Origin: RYN-230 sp963768945
Lineage (GTDB): Bacteria; Actinomycetota; Actinomycetes; Streptosporangiales; Streptosporangiaceae
Assembly (NCBI GenBank): GCA_963768945.1
Contig: CAVYJW010000001.1
Span: 372,001-436,000 of the forward strand
Direction: 5' to 3'
Length of the DNA: 64,000 bases
In this document: positions 35,409 through 44,152 of the stretch, piece after piece
How the letters are laid out: each line of letters starts with the position of its first letter
How positions within the stretch are numbered: the stretch's first letter is position 1
The notes under the pieces: generated by a model
The model's input: only the letters and a program-made list of their open reading frames with translations
Databases searched by the model: none
What the model was told of the DNA's origin: nothing
Made by a program: the position numbers and the translations under genes

Positions 35409-36243
35409 ATGACGAGGGCTTGCGGCCGGCGCCACACCAGATCGCGACGTCGGGCGGGACCGGCTCACCGCGATCGGGACGCCACTGCGGCGGCTCGACC
35501 ACGCCGGGTTCCAGCAGCTCAAGGCCGTCGAAGAAGCGGCTCATCTGCTCGCGATCGCGCACCGTGACCTTCGGCCCCTTCAGCCGCTGGTTTATCCGCC
35601 GCGTCATCTCGGCCACCGAATCGGGCCGGATGTCGGCGGCCGGATGGGACACCAGCAGGTAACTGCCCTCCGGCAGCCCGCCGAGCAGCGCCCTGACCAC
35701 GTCGTACGGGCCGTCCGTATCCGGGATGAGATGCAGGATGAGCAGCAACATCAGTGCGACCGGGCGGCTCAGGTCGAGGGTGCGCCCGGCGGCCTTGAGG
35801 ATCACCGCCGGATCCCGCAGATCGGCGTCCACGTGGTCGCAGCTGCCGTCCGCGCCGCTGACCATCATGGCGCGGGCGTGGGCGACCACGACGGGGTCGT
35901 TGTCCACGTACACCACGCGCGCGGCTGGGTCGACCGACTGCGCGACCTCGTGCGTGTTGGGGGACGACGGCAGCCCGGTGCCGATGTCCAGGAACTGCCG
36001 CACGCCGCGCTCAGCGGCCAGGAAGCGCACCGAGCGGGCCAGGAACGCCCGGTTGGCCCGGACGTCCGCGACGATCCCGGGACTGGCCGCGATCGCCTCT
36101 TCCGCGGCGTCCCGGTCGGCGGTGAAGTTGTCCTTTCCGCCCAGCCAATAGTCGTAAACCCGGGCCGAATGGGCGCGTCGGACATCTATCTGGGCGGCCT
36201 TCTCACGGCCCGAAGCCGACCTTTGCAGCCATTGGCCTGACAC
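35398..36243 (-). CDS. SAM-dependent methyltransferase, DUF574 family
   Basis: A 281-residue protein of the actinomycete DUF574 S-adenosyl methyltransferase family. RRAHSARVYDYWLGGKDNFT (about 17-36) is the family hallmark, FLDIGTGLPSSPNTHEVAQ the SAM site and VYVDNDPVVVAHARAMM the acidic-loop strand. GTG 36243 has GGAG 6 bases upstream; ATG 36288 is an alternative. Substrates are unknown. These genes are numerous in actinomycetes and often lie near regulators. Confidence 0.87.
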   Translation of the reverse strand: MSGQWLQRSASGREKAAQIDVRRAHSARVYDYWLGGKDNFTADRDAAEEAIAASPGIVADVRANRAFLARSVRFLAAERGVRQFLDIGTGLPSSPNTHEVAQSVDPAARVVYVDNDPVVVAHARAMMVSGADGSCDHVDADLRDPAVILKAAGRTLDLSRPVALMLLLILHLIPDTDGPYDVVRALLGGLPEGSYLLVSHPAADIRPDSVAEMTRRINQRLKGPKVTVRDREQMSRFFDGLELLEPGVVEPPQWRPDRGEPVPPDVAIWCGAGRKPSSSLP

Positions 36244-36288
36244 CCAGCACTCCGCAATGTCTCGTCGCACCCCCCTGGAACGCAGCAT

Positions 36289-36618
36289 AACGGGGGCCGT
36301 AGCGGTAAATAAGGCCCAGGGCGTGAGAAGGCAGGCGTGCACGGGGCGCTCAACAGCCCGGCGCCCGCCGTGACCGGCCCGCCCCGGCGGTGAGCAGGGC
36401 CGCCCCGGGGGATGAGCAGGGCCCCGCACGGTCAGCGCCTTCCGGTATACGATCGTGCGAACCAGGCCCGGAGGCCGCGGACCGGCGGCAGGAGTCCCGG
36501 GCCCGGCGACGCACACGGCCGCTGCGCGGCGGCGCGTGGCCGCCGCGCGACGGCCACGCCCGGCCGGGCGCGCGGCCTGGTACCGGCAGCATGGCCGCCC
36601 GGAGGACAACCGCAGCGG
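36289..36618. other. 330-bp intergenic region
   Basis: Contains two near-copies of GAGCAGGGCCGCCCCGGGGG around 36390-36425 and GC-rich sequence before the FUSC gene (GGAGG at 36601). No gene or clear promoter is seen. Confidence 0.4.
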
Positions 36619-39060
36619 ATGAAGATACCCCGCCCTCTCATCAACGACCCCGGCCTGGTCTCGCTGAAGAGCGCGGCGCGGGCGGCAATAGTGATGCCCG
36701 GGGTCTTCGCCTTCGCCGATCAGGTGATCGGCCAGCCGCAGACCGCGCTCTTCGCCGCCTTCGGGTCGTTCGCGATGCTGGTGCTCGCCTCGTTCAGCGG
36801 GCCGCCGCGGAGCCGGTTCATCGCCTACCTGTCGCTCGGGGTCAGCGGCGTGGTCCTGACCACGCTGGGTACGGCCTGCTCCGGCAGTCCCTGGCTGGCC
36901 GCCGGGGCCATGGCCGTGGTCGGGTTCCTGATCCTGTTCTCCGGGGTGATCAACGGCTATTTCGCGGCCGGGGGCACCGCCGCGGTCCTGGTCTTCGTGC
37001 TGTCCGTCTGCGTGCCCGCGCCCGTCTCGGCGATCCCGTTGCGGCTGGCCGGGTGGGGGCTGGCCGCGGGAGTCGGCCTCCTGGCCGTGATGCTGATCTG
37101 GCCGCCACGGGAACGGGCCACGCTGCGGGCGGACACGGCCGGGTGCTGCCTGGCCATGGCCGCCGTGGCCGACTCCATCTGCGGTGACGGGCCCCCCGAG
37201 GCGGCCGCGCTTGCCGCGGCGGGGAAGTCCATTGGCGACCTGCGCGGCCGCCTGACCGCCACCCCGCACCGGCCGACCGGGCCGACCAGGCCGACGGCCG
37301 CCCTGGCCGGGCTCATCGACGAGCTGGGCTGGCTTTTCCAGTCACTGGAGATCATGGCCCGGTCACCCGTCGGCGAGCTGTGCGTGGCCGAGAACACCGC
37401 CGCGATCCGTGCGGTCGCCACGGTGCTGCGGGCCTGCGCCGGCGAACTGGATGGCCGGCCGGACCTGTCCGGCCGCGACCGGACCGGGAAGCAGCCGGTC
37501 CAGCGGCTGGAAGGGGCCCGGGAGACGGCGGCCCAGCTCCTGGCCCGGAGGGTCGCCGGGCTGCCGCACCTCCCGGACGAGGAGGCGCTGCAGGCCCAGG
37601 TGGACCGGGGGTTCCGGGTGTACACGATCTCCTACACCGCGCGCCAGATAGCCGCGTACGCGCGCGCGGCCAGCCCCCAGCCCGACGGGCCACCCATCGA
37701 CGGGGTGCCCGGGCCCGCCGAGCTGGCCGCCGCCAGCGCCGCCACAGCCTTCGCCGACGCGGGCGCCGACCCGCTGACCGGCGTGGTCCCGGCCTCACGC
37801 CGCTGGCCCGGCTGGGTGCGCTCCCGGCTGGCCGGCGCGGAAGACTTCACCGTGACCCACGCCGACTACCGCTCGGTCTGGTTCCGTAACAGCGTCCGCG
37901 GCGCAGTCGGCCTGGCCATCGCGGTGTTCATCGCCCAGAAATCGGGTCTCCAGCACTCGTTCTGGGTCGTGCTGGGCACCCTGTCGGTGCTGCGCTCCAA
38001 CGCCCTGGGCACCGGCTGGTCGGTGATCAGCGCGCTGGCCGGGACCGCCGTGGGCATCGTCATCGGGGCCGCGATCCTGATCCCGCTGAGCGGGCACAAC
38101 ATCGTGCTGTGGGGGATCCTGCCCATCGCGGTGCTGCTGGGGGCCTACGCGCCCCGGGTGATCTCGTTCGCGGCGGGCCAGGCGGCGTTCACCGTGGTCG
38201 TCCTGGTCCTGTTCAACATCATCCAGCCCACGGGCTGGAAGGTGGGGATCCTGCGGATCGAGGACGTCGCGGTCGGCTTCGCCGTCAGCCTGGGGGTCGG
38301 GCTGGTGTTCTGGCCCCGCGGCGCGGCCGCGCTGCTGCGCCAGAACCTGGCCGCGGCCTACTCGCGGACCTCGGACTACGTGGCGGCCATGGTGGAGCAG
38401 CTGAGCGGGCTGGACGGCGGCGCGAACCCGGGCCGGGCGGAGCTGGCCGCGACCGCGGCGGTGCACCGCCTCGACGACTCCTTCAGCCAGTACCTGGCCG
38501 AGCGGTCCGCGCAGCGGGTCGACCCGGAGCGGGTGACCCGCATGGTCGGCGGGGCGGCCAAGATCCTGCGCGCGGGCCAGTCGCTGGCCGCCCTCAACGC
38601 CCTGGCCGACGGCCCCCCCGTGCTTGGCCAGCCGCAAAGTGAGTCGCGGAACCGGCCCCAGAATGAGGAGCCGGGCCCGCTGCGGACGCACCTGCCGGTC
38701 AGCCAGGCAGGTGCCCCGGAGAACGGGTCACGCAAACCCTGCGCCGAGAACCTGGAGCAGAACGTGCTGGCCTTGCGGGCCTGGTACGTGACACTGGGCG
38801 ACTCGGTGGTCAACGGCACCGCGGTGCCCCCGCCCGAGCACCGCGACCCCGCGGCCCGCAAACGGCTGCTGCACTGCACCCGGGCGGTGATCAGCGACGG
38901 GCAGCCCGCGGACGCCCGCAACGCGCTGCTCGTCCTGTGGGCCAGTGAGCACCTGGACATGCTGTGGCGGCTGGAGGAACGCCTGGGCCGTGGCCAGGAC
39001 TCAGGGTCCCCGGACGCGGACCGCCCGGCGGAGGCGCCGGCCACGGCCTCCGCGGACTAA
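36619..39060 (+). CDS. FUSC-family membrane protein
   Basis: An 813-residue inner-membrane protein with two helix clusters, about residues 20-165 and 430-580, each followed by a soluble helical domain: the FUSC arrangement of aromatic-acid exporters (AaeB-like) and related transporters. Blocks such as FAAFGSFAMLVLASFSGPPR and SFWVVLGTLSVLRSNALGTG are typical. ATG 36619 is used because the first helix begins soon after. Substrate unknown; no membrane-fusion partner is adjacent. Confidence 0.87.
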   Translation: MKIPRPLINDPGLVSLKSAARAAIVMPGVFAFADQVIGQPQTALFAAFGSFAMLVLASFSGPPRSRFIAYLSLGVSGVVLTTLGTACSGSPWLAAGAMAVVGFLILFSGVINGYFAAGGTAAVLVFVLSVCVPAPVSAIPLRLAGWGLAAGVGLLAVMLIWPPRERATLRADTAGCCLAMAAVADSICGDGPPEAAALAAAGKSIGDLRGRLTATPHRPTGPTRPTAALAGLIDELGWLFQSLEIMARSPVGELCVAENTAAIRAVATVLRACAGELDGRPDLSGRDRTGKQPVQRLEGARETAAQLLARRVAGLPHLPDEEALQAQVDRGFRVYTISYTARQIAAYARAASPQPDGPPIDGVPGPAELAAASAATAFADAGADPLTGVVPASRRWPGWVRSRLAGAEDFTVTHADYRSVWFRNSVRGAVGLAIAVFIAQKSGLQHSFWVVLGTLSVLRSNALGTGWSVISALAGTAVGIVIGAAILIPLSGHNIVLWGILPIAVLLGAYAPRVISFAAGQAAFTVVVLVLFNIIQPTGWKVGILRIEDVAVGFAVSLGVGLVFWPRGAAALLRQNLAAAYSRTSDYVAAMVEQLSGLDGGANPGRAELAATAAVHRLDDSFSQYLAERSAQRVDPERVTRMVGGAAKILRAGQSLAALNALADGPPVLGQPQSESRNRPQNEEPGPLRTHLPVSQAGAPENGSRKPCAENLEQNVLALRAWYVTLGDSVVNGTAVPPPEHRDPAARKRLLHCTRAVISDGQPADARNALLVLWASEHLDMLWRLEERLGRGQDSGSPDADRPAEAPATASAD

Positions 39061-39065
39061 TCCCG

Positions 39066-39095
39066 GAAGTTCTTTCCGCAACGAAAACCGTCCGC
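39066..39095 (+). repeat. Intergenic motif copy 2
   Basis: CTTTCCGCAACGAAAACCGT lies 10 bases after the FUSC stop. It is nearly identical to the copy at 17968 and extends to a shared CCGTCCGCG. Confidence 0.6.
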
Positions 39096-39168
39096 GGCCG
39101 CCCTCCCATCACGGGCGTGAGTCACCAGGGCCGGGTGGCGGTCAACCAGGCCGCAGCCCCGGCCGGTG

Positions 39169-39264
39169 CGGTCCGCGGCGTCAGGGCGGGTGGCGGGCAG
39201 CGAACCAGGCCGGTGCCCCAGGCCGGCGCGCGGTCCGCGGCGTCAGGGGCGGGTGGTGCGCAGC
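39169..39264. repeat. About 61-bp period duplication covering the serA stop codon
   Basis: GCGGTCCGCGGCGTCAGGGC and flanks appear at about 39169 and 39230. The second copy includes TCA at 39243, the stop of serA. Confidence 0.8.
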
Positions 39265-40472
39265 CGGATCGTGACGTCCAGGCTGCGCAGGCTGGCCAGC
39301 ATGTCGTCGGGGTATTCGACGCCGATGTCGGTCAGCACGTAGCCCAGGTCGTCCCGGGTGCCCAGCAGCTGGCCCTCGATGTTGGCGCCGTGCTCGGCGA
39401 GCAGCCGGTTGATGCTGGCCAGCACGCCGGGCACGTTGCGGTGCAGGTGCACCAGGCGGTGCGTGCCCGGGGTGTGCGGCAGCGCGACCCGCGGCAGGTT
39501 CACGCTCAGCGCGGTCGCCCCGCAGGTCACGTAGTCGTGCAGCTTCCCGGCCACGAACTCCCCGATGTCCTGCTGTGCCTCCTCGGTGGAGCCGCCCACG
39601 TGCGGGGTGAGGATCACGTTGGGGAGGCCTCGCAGCTCAGAGCGGAACTCCTCGCCGCGGCCGCGGGGCTCCTGCGGGAACACGTCCACGGCCGCACCGG
39701 CCAGGTGCCCGGCCTCGATGTTGCGGCGCAGCGCGGCGTGGTCTACCACGAAACCGCGGGACAGGTTCAGGAACAGGCTGCCCGCCTTCATGGCCGCGAA
39801 CTCCGGCTCGCCGAACAGGCCGCTGTTCCCCGGCCGCCCGTCCACGTGCAGGGTTACCGCATCCGAGGTCTCGAGCAGCTCTTCCATGGTGCCGCAGCGC
39901 TGCGCGTTGCCCAGGGCCAGCTTGTCCGCGGTGTCGTAGAAGTACACGGTCATGCCGAGGCTCTCGGCCAGCACCGAGAGCTGGCCGCCGATGTTGCCGT
40001 AGCCGATGATGCCCAGGCGGCGCCCGCGCACCTCGTGGCTGCCCGCCGCGGACTTGTCCCACAGGCCCGCGTGCATCTGCGCGTTCTTGTCGGTGAGCCG
40101 CCGGGTCAGCGCGATGATCTCGGCCAGGACCAGTTCGACCACGCTGCGGGTATTCGAGAACGGGGCGTTGAATACCGCGATGCCACGTTCGGACGCCGCG
40201 GCCAGGTCGATCTGGTTGACGCCGATGCAGAACGCGCCGACTGCGAGCAGGTTCGGCGCGGCGTCCAGCACCCGCTCGGTGACGTTCGTGCCGGACCGGA
40301 TGCCGAGCACCTGAACGTCGCCGACCGCGGCGATGAGCTCGTCCTCAGGCAGCGCCCCAGCCCGGGTCTCGACCCGGTAGCCGGCCTTGCCCAGCCGGGT
40401 GGCGGCGTCGGGGTGAATGTTCTCCAGCAGCAGGACACGTCCCTGCCCACCCGTGCGGTCCAGCGTCAACAC
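39243..40472 (-). CDS. serA: D-3-phosphoglycerate dehydrogenase with ACT domain
   Basis: First enzyme of serine synthesis, about 409 residues. The NAD site is LGIIGYGNIGGQLSVLAESL; the catalytic Arg is in LSRGFVVDH context, Glu in FPQEPRGRGEEF and His in TPHVGGST. The last 75 residues (HRNVPGVLASINRLLAEHGA) form an ACT regulatory domain, so L-serine feedback is likely. It lacks the extra domain of the long mycobacterial type. The start is uncertain: GTG 40472 and TTG 40469 both follow GGGGAAGG; an upstream TTG at 40493 is also open. Confidence 0.92.
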   Translation of the reverse strand: MLTLDRTGGQGRVLLLENIHPDAATRLGKAGYRVETRAGALPEDELIAAVGDVQVLGIRSGTNVTERVLDAAPNLLAVGAFCIGVNQIDLAAASERGIAVFNAPFSNTRSVVELVLAEIIALTRRLTDKNAQMHAGLWDKSAAGSHEVRGRRLGIIGYGNIGGQLSVLAESLGMTVYFYDTADKLALGNAQRCGTMEELLETSDAVTLHVDGRPGNSGLFGEPEFAAMKAGSLFLNLSRGFVVDHAALRRNIEAGHLAGAAVDVFPQEPRGRGEEFRSELRGLPNVILTPHVGGSTEEAQQDIGEFVAGKLHDYVTCGATALSVNLPRVALPHTPGTHRLVHLHRNVPGVLASINRLLAEHGANIEGQLLGTRDDLGYVLTDIGVEYPDDMLASLRSLDVTIRLRTTRP

Positions 40473-40573
40473 CCTTCCCCGTTTCGTTGGCAAGCACCGT
40501 ATTTCGCCGGCAAGGACCGCTCCCCAGCCTATTCGCCACCGGGTGCGCCCGGGCCGGCCGCGGTCGATGGCGC

Positions 40574-40642
40574 TGGCCGGCGCCAGGGGAGGCGCGGGTG
40601 ATACGCGCGAGAGTGGCCGGCGCCAGGGGAGGCGCGGGTGAT
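40574..40642. repeat. 29-bp direct repeat, 40-bp period
   Basis: TGGCCGGCGCCAGGGGAGGC and the following nine bases occur at 40574 and 40614 without mismatch. Confidence 0.85.
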
Positions 40643-40757
40643 GCCCGCGAAACGCCGGTCATGCCGCGCGCGGCGCGCGGGTGTGGCCACACCAGCACCA
40701 CGAGTCTCCCCAGCCCCGTAATCCCATCCCGTGAGCCGCTTTCCGGCTGCTCCGCGT

Positions 40758-40807
40758 CGTGATCAAACGAATGGTGTCGTTGGAGCAGCACCGATCACTT
40801 GATCACG
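40758..40807. repeat. Inverted repeat CGTGATCAA / TTGATCACG
   Basis: Perfect 9-bp arms at 40758-40766 and 40799-40807 with a 32-base loop that itself holds GGTG and CACC. It lies far from either flanking start, so a regulatory site, hairpin or mobile-element remnant are all possible. Confidence 0.6.
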
Positions 40808-40901
40808 AGCCAGGTCTGGGGCGGGTGATTCCGATGTTTCCCGTGGGGCCGGTTGGCCGATCTGTCCCCCCGCCTCCGTCATCCTGGGTGGGGGACCGGG
40901 G

Positions 40902-40930
40902 CGGGAAGGTTTTCGTTGCGGAGAATTTTG
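40902..40930 (-). repeat. Intergenic motif copy 3
   Basis: On the minus strand TCTCCGCAACGAAAACCTTC, about 15 bases beyond the hydrolase stop. Shares the TCCGCAACGAAAACC core with copies at 17968 and 39066. Confidence 0.6.
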
Positions 40931-40946
40931 GGGTTACAGGGGTGGG

Positions 40947-41822
40947 TCAGGCCTCGGTCAGGCGGCGGGCGACGGTCGCGGCGTGGCCGGGATCCAGCAC
41001 GATCGTGTAATGGTTGGCGCCGGGCACGGTCTCCACCGTGAGCATCGGGGCCTGTGCCGTCCACTGCTCGCACAGTTCCGGCGGAAGCATGCCCGGCGGC
41101 TGGCCGAACATGCCCGCGGGCGCGGTGAGCAGCCGTACCGGGCGGGTCAGGCCGCGCAGCGCCGCGCCGAGCCGCTCGCCGCTGCCCAGCAGTTCGCGCC
41201 CGTCCGCCCGCGCCGCCTGCTCGGACACCCGGGAGTGCAGCGCCCCGTCCTCGCCGGTCAGGTCGTAGCGCAGGTAGTCCTCCATGTAGCCGTTCCAGCC
41301 GTCCTTCATGGCCGGGTGGGCCCGCCAGAAGTCGAAGTACGCCTCGACGCTGGGGTAGGTCTCGCGCAGCCGGGCCAGGGCCGGGCCCAGGCCCGCGTCC
41401 AGCAGCGCGTCCAGGTCCACGCCGTCCGGGACCGACAGCGGGAGCCCCCCGTCGACCAGCAACAGCCCGCTGAACGTGCCCGGCGCCCGGCCGAAGGCGA
41501 GCAGCGCGAGGTAGGCGCCGAGCGAGTGCCCGGCCAGCACCGGCCGCTCCAGGCGCAGTTGGGCGACCGCGGCGAGGACGTCGTCGAGGTGCCGGTCCCA
41601 CCCGTACGGGCCGGGCAGGTGCCCGCTGTGCCCACGTCCGCGCAGGTCCACGGCGAATAGGGACCATTCGGTGGGCAGCGCCTCGGCGACCGCCTCCCAG
41701 CCCGCCGCGGATGCGGTGATGCCGTGCAGGGCCACCGCGTGGCGGGGGCCGTGGCCCCAGCGCAGCACCCGGAGGGTGCCGTCCGGCCGTGGTACGTCGA
41801 GCTCTGCGGGGTCTGTGTGCAC
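40947..41822 (-). CDS. Alpha/beta hydrolase
   Basis: A 291-residue soluble hydrolase. VALHGITASAAGWE is the oxyanion loop, GHSLG (Ser near 99) the nucleophile and GANHYTIV the catalytic His; FAVDLRGRGHSG fits the esterase/haloperoxidase-like branch. GTG 41822 is used, with GAGAGG upstream. The substrate is not predictable. It is divergent from the NgoMIV-type restriction gene. Confidence 0.87.
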   Translation of the reverse strand: MHTDPAELDVPRPDGTLRVLRWGHGPRHAVALHGITASAAGWEAVAEALPTEWSLFAVDLRGRGHSGHLPGPYGWDRHLDDVLAAVAQLRLERPVLAGHSLGAYLALLAFGRAPGTFSGLLLVDGGLPLSVPDGVDLDALLDAGLGPALARLRETYPSVEAYFDFWRAHPAMKDGWNGYMEDYLRYDLTGEDGALHSRVSEQAARADGRELLGSGERLGAALRGLTRPVRLLTAPAGMFGQPPGMLPPELCEQWTAQAPMLTVETVPGANHYTIVLDPGHAATVARRLTEA

Positions 41823-42023
41823 CGGGGCCTCTCAGTGTTTGCCGGTCTGCTGCTTGCCGGTCTAGCCGTTGTTGGCTGGTTTAGCCGTTGTTTGCCGGGT
41901 CTAGCCGTTCCGGGGTCCACGGTACGTGGCGGTTGCGGGAAGTTCACGGCCCGGCCGGGCGCCGCTCGGTACGGTGACAGCGCCGGCCTGGCCAATGGGG
42001 CGGGCCGGCCAGGGAGTGGGAAC

Positions 42024-42785
42024 GTGACTGCGTCGTTCGCGACCACCTTGCTCGGCTGGAAGCCCAGCGGGAAGAACAAGCTCGGCTGGGCTCTGGTGCC
42101 GAATTTCGCGGACGTTGACAGCGCTGAGTCGATGCGCATCGCGGCGGGCGTGCTGGACCGGCTCGACGTGGCCCGTGACATCGTTTCCGACGTGCCCAGG
42201 GACCCGGGCGGCCCGCTGGAGCAGGCGGTCTGTGATCACCTGGGCTGGGTGCTGCAGCGGAAGGACCCGGAGCGTGGCTGGCGGATCGAGCGAGGCGCGG
42301 TGATCACGCGGTTCGACCAGTACGCGCATCTGTCCGAAGTGGACGCGCTCGTGCGGGCGAATCCTCAGCTGCGGGTCACGGTCGGCACGGACTACCTGAT
42401 CAGGCCGGACGTGACGGTGTCGCTGGCCCGGGTGCGGACCGCGTCCGGGCTGCCCGTCCTGCACGCCGCCGTGTCCTGCAAGTGGACGATCCGCTCCGAC
42501 CGGGTGCAGAACATCCGGCATGAGTGCCTGCAGATGATCCGGCACCGCCGGGGCCGGCAGCCGCACCTGGTCACGGTCACCGCCGAGCCCCTGCCGACCC
42601 GGCTGGCGTCCATCGCCCGCGGCACCGGGGAGGTGGACGCGGTGTACCACATCGCGTACGACGCGTTGGCGGCGAGCGTGGCCGCCACCGCCAACCCCGA
42701 GCAGGCGGAAGCGTGGCACGAGGTGACCGGGCAGCGGCGGGTGCTCAGCTATGAGCTGCTGGTGGACACGCTGGCCTCGTGGTGA
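42024..42785 (+). CDS. NgoMIV-type restriction endonuclease
   Basis: A 253-residue type II endonuclease. TDYLIRPDVTVSLARV carries the catalytic Asp and VSCKWTIRSDRVQNIRHE the SCK-type Lys of the NgoMIV family, followed by the conserved PHLVTVTAEPLPTRL. NgoMIV cuts GCCGGC as a tetramer; the same target is predicted here. GTG 42024 has AGGGAG upstream. The cognate C5-methyltransferase follows. The stop codon lies in a 17-bp tandem repeat. Confidence 0.9.
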   Translation: MTASFATTLLGWKPSGKNKLGWALVPNFADVDSAESMRIAAGVLDRLDVARDIVSDVPRDPGGPLEQAVCDHLGWVLQRKDPERGWRIERGAVITRFDQYAHLSEVDALVRANPQLRVTVGTDYLIRPDVTVSLARVRTASGLPVLHAAVSCKWTIRSDRVQNIRHECLQMIRHRRGRQPHLVTVTAEPLPTRLASIARGTGEVDAVYHIAYDALAASVAATANPEQAEAWHEVTGQRRVLSYELLVDTLASW

Positions 42786-42848
42786 CGACGTCGGAGTGGG
42801 TGACAGCGTGGGAGTGGTGACGGCGTGGGAGTGGTGACGGCGTGGGAC
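42779..42848. repeat. Four 17-18 bp tandem repeats spanning the NgoMIV-type stop codon
   Basis: Unit GTGGTGACGGCGTGGGA in four copies from 42779. Each keeps a TGA at the place of the true stop (42783-42785). Confidence 0.88.
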
Positions 42849-42921
42849 ACCCGAACTGACGGTGCCCACGGGCACAATCAGCCGGAGGACGAGGGCCCGA
42901 GGCGCGGTTGAAGAGGGGGAG

Positions 42922-43920
42922 ATGGTGGGTGAGCTGACCTCCCTGGAGATCTGCGCCGGGGCCGGCGGGCAGGCCCTCGGCCTGGAGCAGGCCGGGTTCA
43001 CGCACGAGGCCGTGGTCGAGCTGGACACCGCCGCCTGCGAGACGCTGCGGCGCAACAGGGGCGACGCATGGAAGGTCATCGAGGACGACGTGGCCAACGT
43101 GGACGGCCGCGGCTTCGCGGGCGTCGACCTGTTCTCCGGCGGCGTGCCCTGCCCTCCGTTCTCCATCGCCGGCAAGCAGCTCGGTCGCGAGGACGAGCGG
43201 GACCTGTTCCCCCAGGCGCTGCGGCTGGTCGAGGAGATCGGCCCGCGCGCGGTGCTGCTGGAGAACGTGCGGGGCCTCGCCGCCCGCCGGTTCGACGAGT
43301 ACCGGACCCAGGTCCTGGAGCGGCTGCACCACCTCGGTTACCAGACCTGGTGGGACGTGGTGCAGGCCAGCCAGCACGAGGTGCCGCAGCTGCGGCCCCG
43401 GTTCGTGCTGGTCGCGGTGCGCCAGCCGTGGGCGTCCTGGTTCCGGTGGCCCGAGTCGGCCGCCGCGCCGCCGCCCAGCGTGGGTGAGATGCTGGCCGAC
43501 CTGATGGGCGCGCGGGGCTGGCCGGGCGTCGCGGACTGGGCGCGGGGCGCCCGCGGGATCGCGCCCACCATCGTCGGCGGCAGCAAGAAGCACGGCGGCC
43601 CGGACCTGGGCCCCACCCGGGCCCGCGACGCGTGGAAAGGGCTCGGCGTGGACGGCCTTGGCGTCGGCGATGACGCCCCCGGTCCCTTGTTCCCGGTGGA
43701 CCGGCGGCCGAAGCTGACTGTCCGGATGGTGGCCCGGCTGCAGGGCTTCCCTGACTCGTGGGAGTTCTCGGGGCGGAAGACCGCCGCGTACCGGCAGGTC
43801 GGAAACGCGTTCCCGCCGCCGGTGGCCCGGGCCCTCGGCGGGGCGATCCGGGACGCGCTCACCCACGCTTCGGCGGGGACGGCTGACGCCGGCCACCACG
43901 CCGGCCCCCGCCCGGCCTGA
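42922..43920 (+). CDS. C5-cytosine DNA methyltransferase
   Basis: A 332-residue modification enzyme. Motif I is EICAGAGGQALGL, motif IV GGVPCPPFS with the catalytic Cys, motif VI ENVRG, motif VIII QLRPRFVLVAV and motif X QVGNAFPPPVARAL. The recognition region lies between about 190 and 270. It is paired with the NgoMIV-type nuclease and is inferred to protect GCCGGC, a site very common in this DNA. ATG 42922 has AGAGGGGGAG upstream, 136 bases after the nuclease stop. Confidence 0.93.
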   Translation: MVGELTSLEICAGAGGQALGLEQAGFTHEAVVELDTAACETLRRNRGDAWKVIEDDVANVDGRGFAGVDLFSGGVPCPPFSIAGKQLGREDERDLFPQALRLVEEIGPRAVLLENVRGLAARRFDEYRTQVLERLHHLGYQTWWDVVQASQHEVPQLRPRFVLVAVRQPWASWFRWPESAAAPPPSVGEMLADLMGARGWPGVADWARGARGIAPTIVGGSKKHGGPDLGPTRARDAWKGLGVDGLGVGDDAPGPLFPVDRRPKLTVRMVARLQGFPDSWEFSGRKTAAYRQVGNAFPPPVARALGGAIRDALTHASAGTADAGHHAGPRPA

Positions 43921-43931
43921 GCTCTCTTTCC

Positions 43932-44007
43932 GGCGACCCGTACTGTCCGGGGCGACCCGTACCGCCCGCGGCGAGCCGTACCGCCCGCGGCGAGCCGTAC
44001 CGCCAGC
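43932..44007. repeat. Four ~19-bp tandem repeats after the methyltransferase
   Basis: GGCGAGCCGTACCGCCCGC-type units, four copies head to tail, starting 12 bases past the stop. Non-coding. Confidence 0.85.
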
Positions 44008-44152
44008 ACCATGGGTCACATCGATCATGGCCAGCGCCCGCTTTTCCCGCCCCGGACCGTGCGCTTTCCGAGACGTTCTGCCCATTTCGGGGCACGCTAC
44101 GCTCCGCGGGAAACGCGGACGGGAGGGACCAGCGTGACTCGCCTGGGCCGGG

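Larger units (their letters stand above)
40473..40946. other. 474-bp intergenic region with repeats
   Basis: No gene is supported. It contains a 29-bp direct repeat (40574 and 40614), a 9-bp inverted repeat CGTGATCAA/TTGATCACG (40758-40766 and 40799-40807) and motif copy 3 near 40902-40930. Confidence 0.6.

Noticed and set aside
42779..44007. Repeat arrays around the NgoMIV-type genes considered as CRISPR
   Set aside because: Units are 17-19 bp and directly adjoining, with no spacers and no cas genes.
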